A stretch of 64,000 bases of DNA, taken from positions 27,912 to 91,911 of the forward strand of contig CAKSNE010000006.1 of NCBI GenBank assembly GCA_934476085.1. The letters are read 5' to 3'. The notes beneath the pieces are model-generated. The model was not told the DNA's origin. It made no database searches and worked only from the letters and a program-made list of their open reading frames with translations. Below are positions 61,739-64,000 of this stretch, piece after piece. The number at the start of each line of letters is the position of its first letter. The first letter of the stretch is position 1. The DNA comes from an uncultured Eubacteriales bacterium. Its GTDB lineage: Bacteria; Bacillota; Clostridia; Oscillospirales; Acutalibacteraceae. The position numbers and the translations under genes were made by a program.

Positions 61739-63694
61739 CTAATTTTTTTGATTTTGTCTTATAGTACCATTACGATATGCTTTTATTAATTCCTTTAAAT
61801 CTTTGATATTTTCACGAATTTTTTTACCATTGTCGGTATCACCTACAAGTATACGCTTTTGACTAACTTCTTTTGCAACCTGGTTAGTCTGCATATCTCT
61901 TCCACTGCGAATTGTATCATCAATAGATTTAAAAGGCTCGTGAGCCGTAAGCATAAGTCCGTAAGAATTATAAATGAGTGTATATCCAGCAATTCCTGTT
62001 ACTTTGTGATATGGTTGTGAAAAGCCACCATCAATAATAATAACCTTACCGTTGCATTTTACAGGGCTTTCACCCTCGGAATGATGAATTGGCACATGAC
62101 CGTTTATAATATGAGCCTTATCGCCTTTTATACCAAACATTTTAAAAATTTTATCAACAATATTTTCATCATTTATAAGTGAATAATAAACATCTTTTTT
62201 CTCAGTATGAGTGGATTCATCTGCAATAAAATATCGTTCAAATGTTGTCATTTTATCTCTGCCATAAAGTGGAGAGTCAGGTCCGTTCCATAAAAACCAT
62301 AAAACATCTCTGCCGGCTTGTTTTTCTTCTTCATTTACAGAGAAAAATGCTTTTCTTGCACAACGCTCAATTTCATCATAAAGCTCTTTGCCGCATAAAT
62401 CTTCTCCAAAAAGATTTATTTTTCTAAAGCTTCCGTCTGAGTTCATAGGAATACAACCATGAAAAAGCAAATTATTGTTACAAACCTTATAAAGACTTCC
62501 CTTTTGCAAAAGCAAGTTAATATGGTTTTTTAATTTAACGCAATTTCTAAAAGAATTGCTAAGCGTTGCAATTACAGATTTTTCTCCATCGGTAAGCTCA
62601 TAAGGATTGTTAAAATCAATAGTCGGAAAATCAGTATCAAGCATTTTATACTCTTTTCCGTCGATTTTAACAGTACCTTTTTCAACATCAATTTTATCAA
62701 GCAGTCTTCTGTTATCCATTTTATATTCAGGGTGATTTTCAATAAGTTGACCTTCGAGTTTAAACTGAATAACAGTAATTGCTTTTTGCATTTTCATCGC
62801 AAGCAAGGTTTTAGTATCCATACCGTGAGAATGTCTGCTTCTGATAGTAAACTGTTCGCAAGGATCATCGGCATATGTTTCCATTGCAAAAAGAACAAGC
62901 GGCATCATACTAATACCATAACCGTTTTCAAGAACCGAAAGATTATCATAAAGCAAGCTTGTTCTGACAATGTTAGCAATACAAGCGGTTTGACCTGCAA
63001 AAGCACCCATCCAAAGCACATCATGATTGCCCCATTGAATATCAAGCGAATGATAATTAAGCAAACTGTCCATAACAAAATGAGAGCCGTGGCCCCTGTC
63101 ATAAATATCGCCGATAATATGTAAATGGTCAATAACAAGCCTTTGAATTAAATTCGACATTTCAATAATAAATTCATCGGCACAACCGATTTCAATTATT
63201 GTATTTATAATTTCATCATAATAAGCCTTTTTATTTAAAACTTCTTTTTTCTCGGTAATAAGCTCTTCTATAACATATCTAAAATTTTCAGGCATTGCCT
63301 TTCTGACTTTTGAACGGGTATACTTTGATGATACAATTTGGCAAACCGATACAAGCCTATATAAAGTAGTTCTATACCAGCTGCTATCAGCCTTGTTTTG
63401 AGTTTTAATATATTGTAATTTTTCAAGCGGATAATAAATTAAAGAAGCCAAATCTTCTTTTTGGTCGTCAAAAAGAGTGTCGCCGAAAACATCGTCAATC
63501 TTTTTCATCACAGCCCCCGAACCATTACGAAGCACATGAGAAAATGCTTTATATTCTCCGTGAATATCGGAAAGAAAATGCTCGGTTCCCTTTGGCAAGT
63601 TTAAAATAGACTGCAAATTTATAATTTCGGTTGCAGCGCTATCTATGGTTGGATATTGTTTTGAAAGACATTCCAAAAATCTGATTTTTTCCAT
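61739..63694 (-). CDS. fbp: Fructose-1,6-bisphosphatase, class III
   Basis: 651 residues, of the Firmicute Fbp type and unrelated to E. coli Fbp. Metallophosphoesterase motifs: FLSDIHGEYKAF, IIGDIYDRGHGSHFVMD, IQWGNHDVLWMGA, and the C-terminal IIDGGFSQPYHKVTGIAGY. It makes fructose-6-phosphate for gluconeogenesis. The ATG at 63694 follows GGCGGTGA; an in-frame extension to 63757 is not family-like. Confidence 0.95.
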   Translation of the reverse strand: MEKIRFLECLSKQYPTIDSAATEIINLQSILNLPKGTEHFLSDIHGEYKAFSHVLRNGSGAVMKKIDDVFGDTLFDDQKEDLASLIYYPLEKLQYIKTQNKADSSWYRTTLYRLVSVCQIVSSKYTRSKVRKAMPENFRYVIEELITEKKEVLNKKAYYDEIINTIIEIGCADEFIIEMSNLIQRLVIDHLHIIGDIYDRGHGSHFVMDSLLNYHSLDIQWGNHDVLWMGAFAGQTACIANIVRTSLLYDNLSVLENGYGISMMPLVLFAMETYADDPCEQFTIRSRHSHGMDTKTLLAMKMQKAITVIQFKLEGQLIENHPEYKMDNRRLLDKIDVEKGTVKIDGKEYKMLDTDFPTIDFNNPYELTDGEKSVIATLSNSFRNCVKLKNHINLLLQKGSLYKVCNNNLLFHGCIPMNSDGSFRKINLFGEDLCGKELYDEIERCARKAFFSVNEEEKQAGRDVLWFLWNGPDSPLYGRDKMTTFERYFIADESTHTEKKDVYYSLINDENIVDKIFKMFGIKGDKAHIINGHVPIHHSEGESPVKCNGKVIIIDGGFSQPYHKVTGIAGYTLIYNSYGLMLTAHEPFKSIDDTIRSGRDMQTNQVAKEVSQKRILVGDTDNGKKIRENIKDLKELIKAYRNGTIRQNQKN

Positions 63695-63873
63695 AAAATC
63701 ACCGCCGTTATCATCATAGTATAACCTTATTATATAGCCGCTTACTTGCTTTTTCAATTAATATTTTGTAAATTCTGCCTGTTAATTTTTTAACTAACAA
63801 AGCCAATAAAATAGTCTGTTGTTTTTTATAATTGTATGTACACTTTTTTCTCTTGCTTATATGTGCAACTAAC

Positions 63874-63914
63874 AAAAAGCCCTTTGAGAAACGGATTTCT
63901 CCTTTTCTCAAAGG
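63874..63914 (-). terminator. Terminator near the right edge
   Basis: CCTTTGAGAAA / TTTCTCAAAGG around a 12-base loop, followed on the minus strand by GCTTTTTG. It must end a minus-strand transcript that enters from beyond position 64000. Confidence 0.82.
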
Positions 63915-63943
63915 ACAAGTTGGCAAACAGGAATTTGACTTGC

Positions 63944-64000
63944 CTATTTTCTTAAAATCTCATGTGGAGCTTCTATTTCATTTGCCAAGGTATGCTCTGT
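63944..64000 (-). other. Unidentified 3' end of a minus-strand transcript
   Basis: One minus-strand frame is open from the edge for 18 codons (TEHTLANEIEAPHEILRK) and stops at 63944, before the terminator. The other two frames stop within 9 codons. The region between stop and terminator can fold (GGCAAGT opposite ACTTGTC). So this is either the tail of a protein gene or the 3' part of a structured RNA; the window does not decide. Confidence 0.35.

Noticed and set aside
1..64000. CRISPR arrays, insertion sequences, prophage or integrated elements
   Set aside because: I saw no regularly spaced repeats, transposase or phage genes, and no terminal repeats or target duplications.

Overview
The window is low-GC, bacterial and gene-dense, from an anaerobic endospore-forming Firmicute. 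Support for this: a germination protease (gpr), Gram-positive start sites with AGGAGG-type ribosome binding sites, consensus TTGACA-17-TATAAT promoters, an HPr that keeps both His15 and Ser46, lysine-riboswitch and L10-leader RNAs, class III fructose bisphosphatase, FeoB-associated small protein and no outer-membrane genes. A secreted CE2-like esterase carrying a dockerin points to a gut Clostridia lineage of the Ruminococcaceae/Oscillospiraceae type. The species cannot be named from the sequence.

Layout. 1-1.8 kb: 5' part of a CapD/EpsC-like sugar-nucleotide epimerase/dehydratase, cut by the left edge. 2.2-8.5 kb: nth, a lysine riboswitch driving an NhaC-type (probable lysine) transporter, dCMP deaminase, rsmA, a membrane protein of unknown function, rsmE and tRNA-Arg(TCT). 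8.5-18.7 kb: a maltodextrin/glycogen block on the minus strand (binding lipoprotein, two permeases, LacI regulator, MsmK-type ATPase, malQ, glgP) with two promoter-proximal LacI-type operators, and a divergent YesL-like membrane protein. 18.7-25 kb: complete F1Fo ATP synthase operon atpBEFHAGDC under a consensus promoter. 25-27.3 kb: a degenerate P1B-type ATPase that has lost every catalytic motif, and ptsH. 27.4-32.5 kb: trmD, rimM, khpA, rpsP, ffh and ylxM, interrupted by an XRE regulator and a small hypothetical. 32.5-38.5 kb: an AraC regulator with its probable binding sites and a divergent large secreted protein, then a two-gene FtsX/MacB-like ABC exporter. 38.5-42.5 kb: the feoA-feoA-feoB-small protein ferrous iron operon and a divergent DtxR-family regulator, with four matching palindromes. 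42.5-46.2 kb: gpr, rpsT, pduL with a stand-alone AraC-type HTH, an SDR oxidoreductase and luxS. 46.4-53.2 kb: a G5/M23 cell-wall peptidase, a secreted Big_2-like protein paired with a membrane-anchored PrsA/SurA-like foldase, yfbR, tatD and metG. 53.4-64 kb: asnB, the dockerin esterase, L10 leader-rplJ-rplL, mnmA, nadA, a GGDEF protein, fbp and an unidentified edge fragment.

How the genes work together. The sugar block imports maltodextrins, rearranges them with MalQ and phosphorolyses them with GlgP, probably repressed by the in-cluster LacI protein and fed into HPr-dependent catabolite control. The Feo block is a self-contained Fe(II) uptake unit with a local metal-dependent repressor. Many units end in bidirectional terminators between convergent genes. 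The rest is core housekeeping. No insertion sequence, prophage or CRISPR array was seen.

The least explained items are the catalytically dead P1B-type ATPase near 25-26.7 kb, the acidic extracytoplasmic insertion in FeoB, and the AraC-controlled secreted protein at 33.6-35.4 kb.
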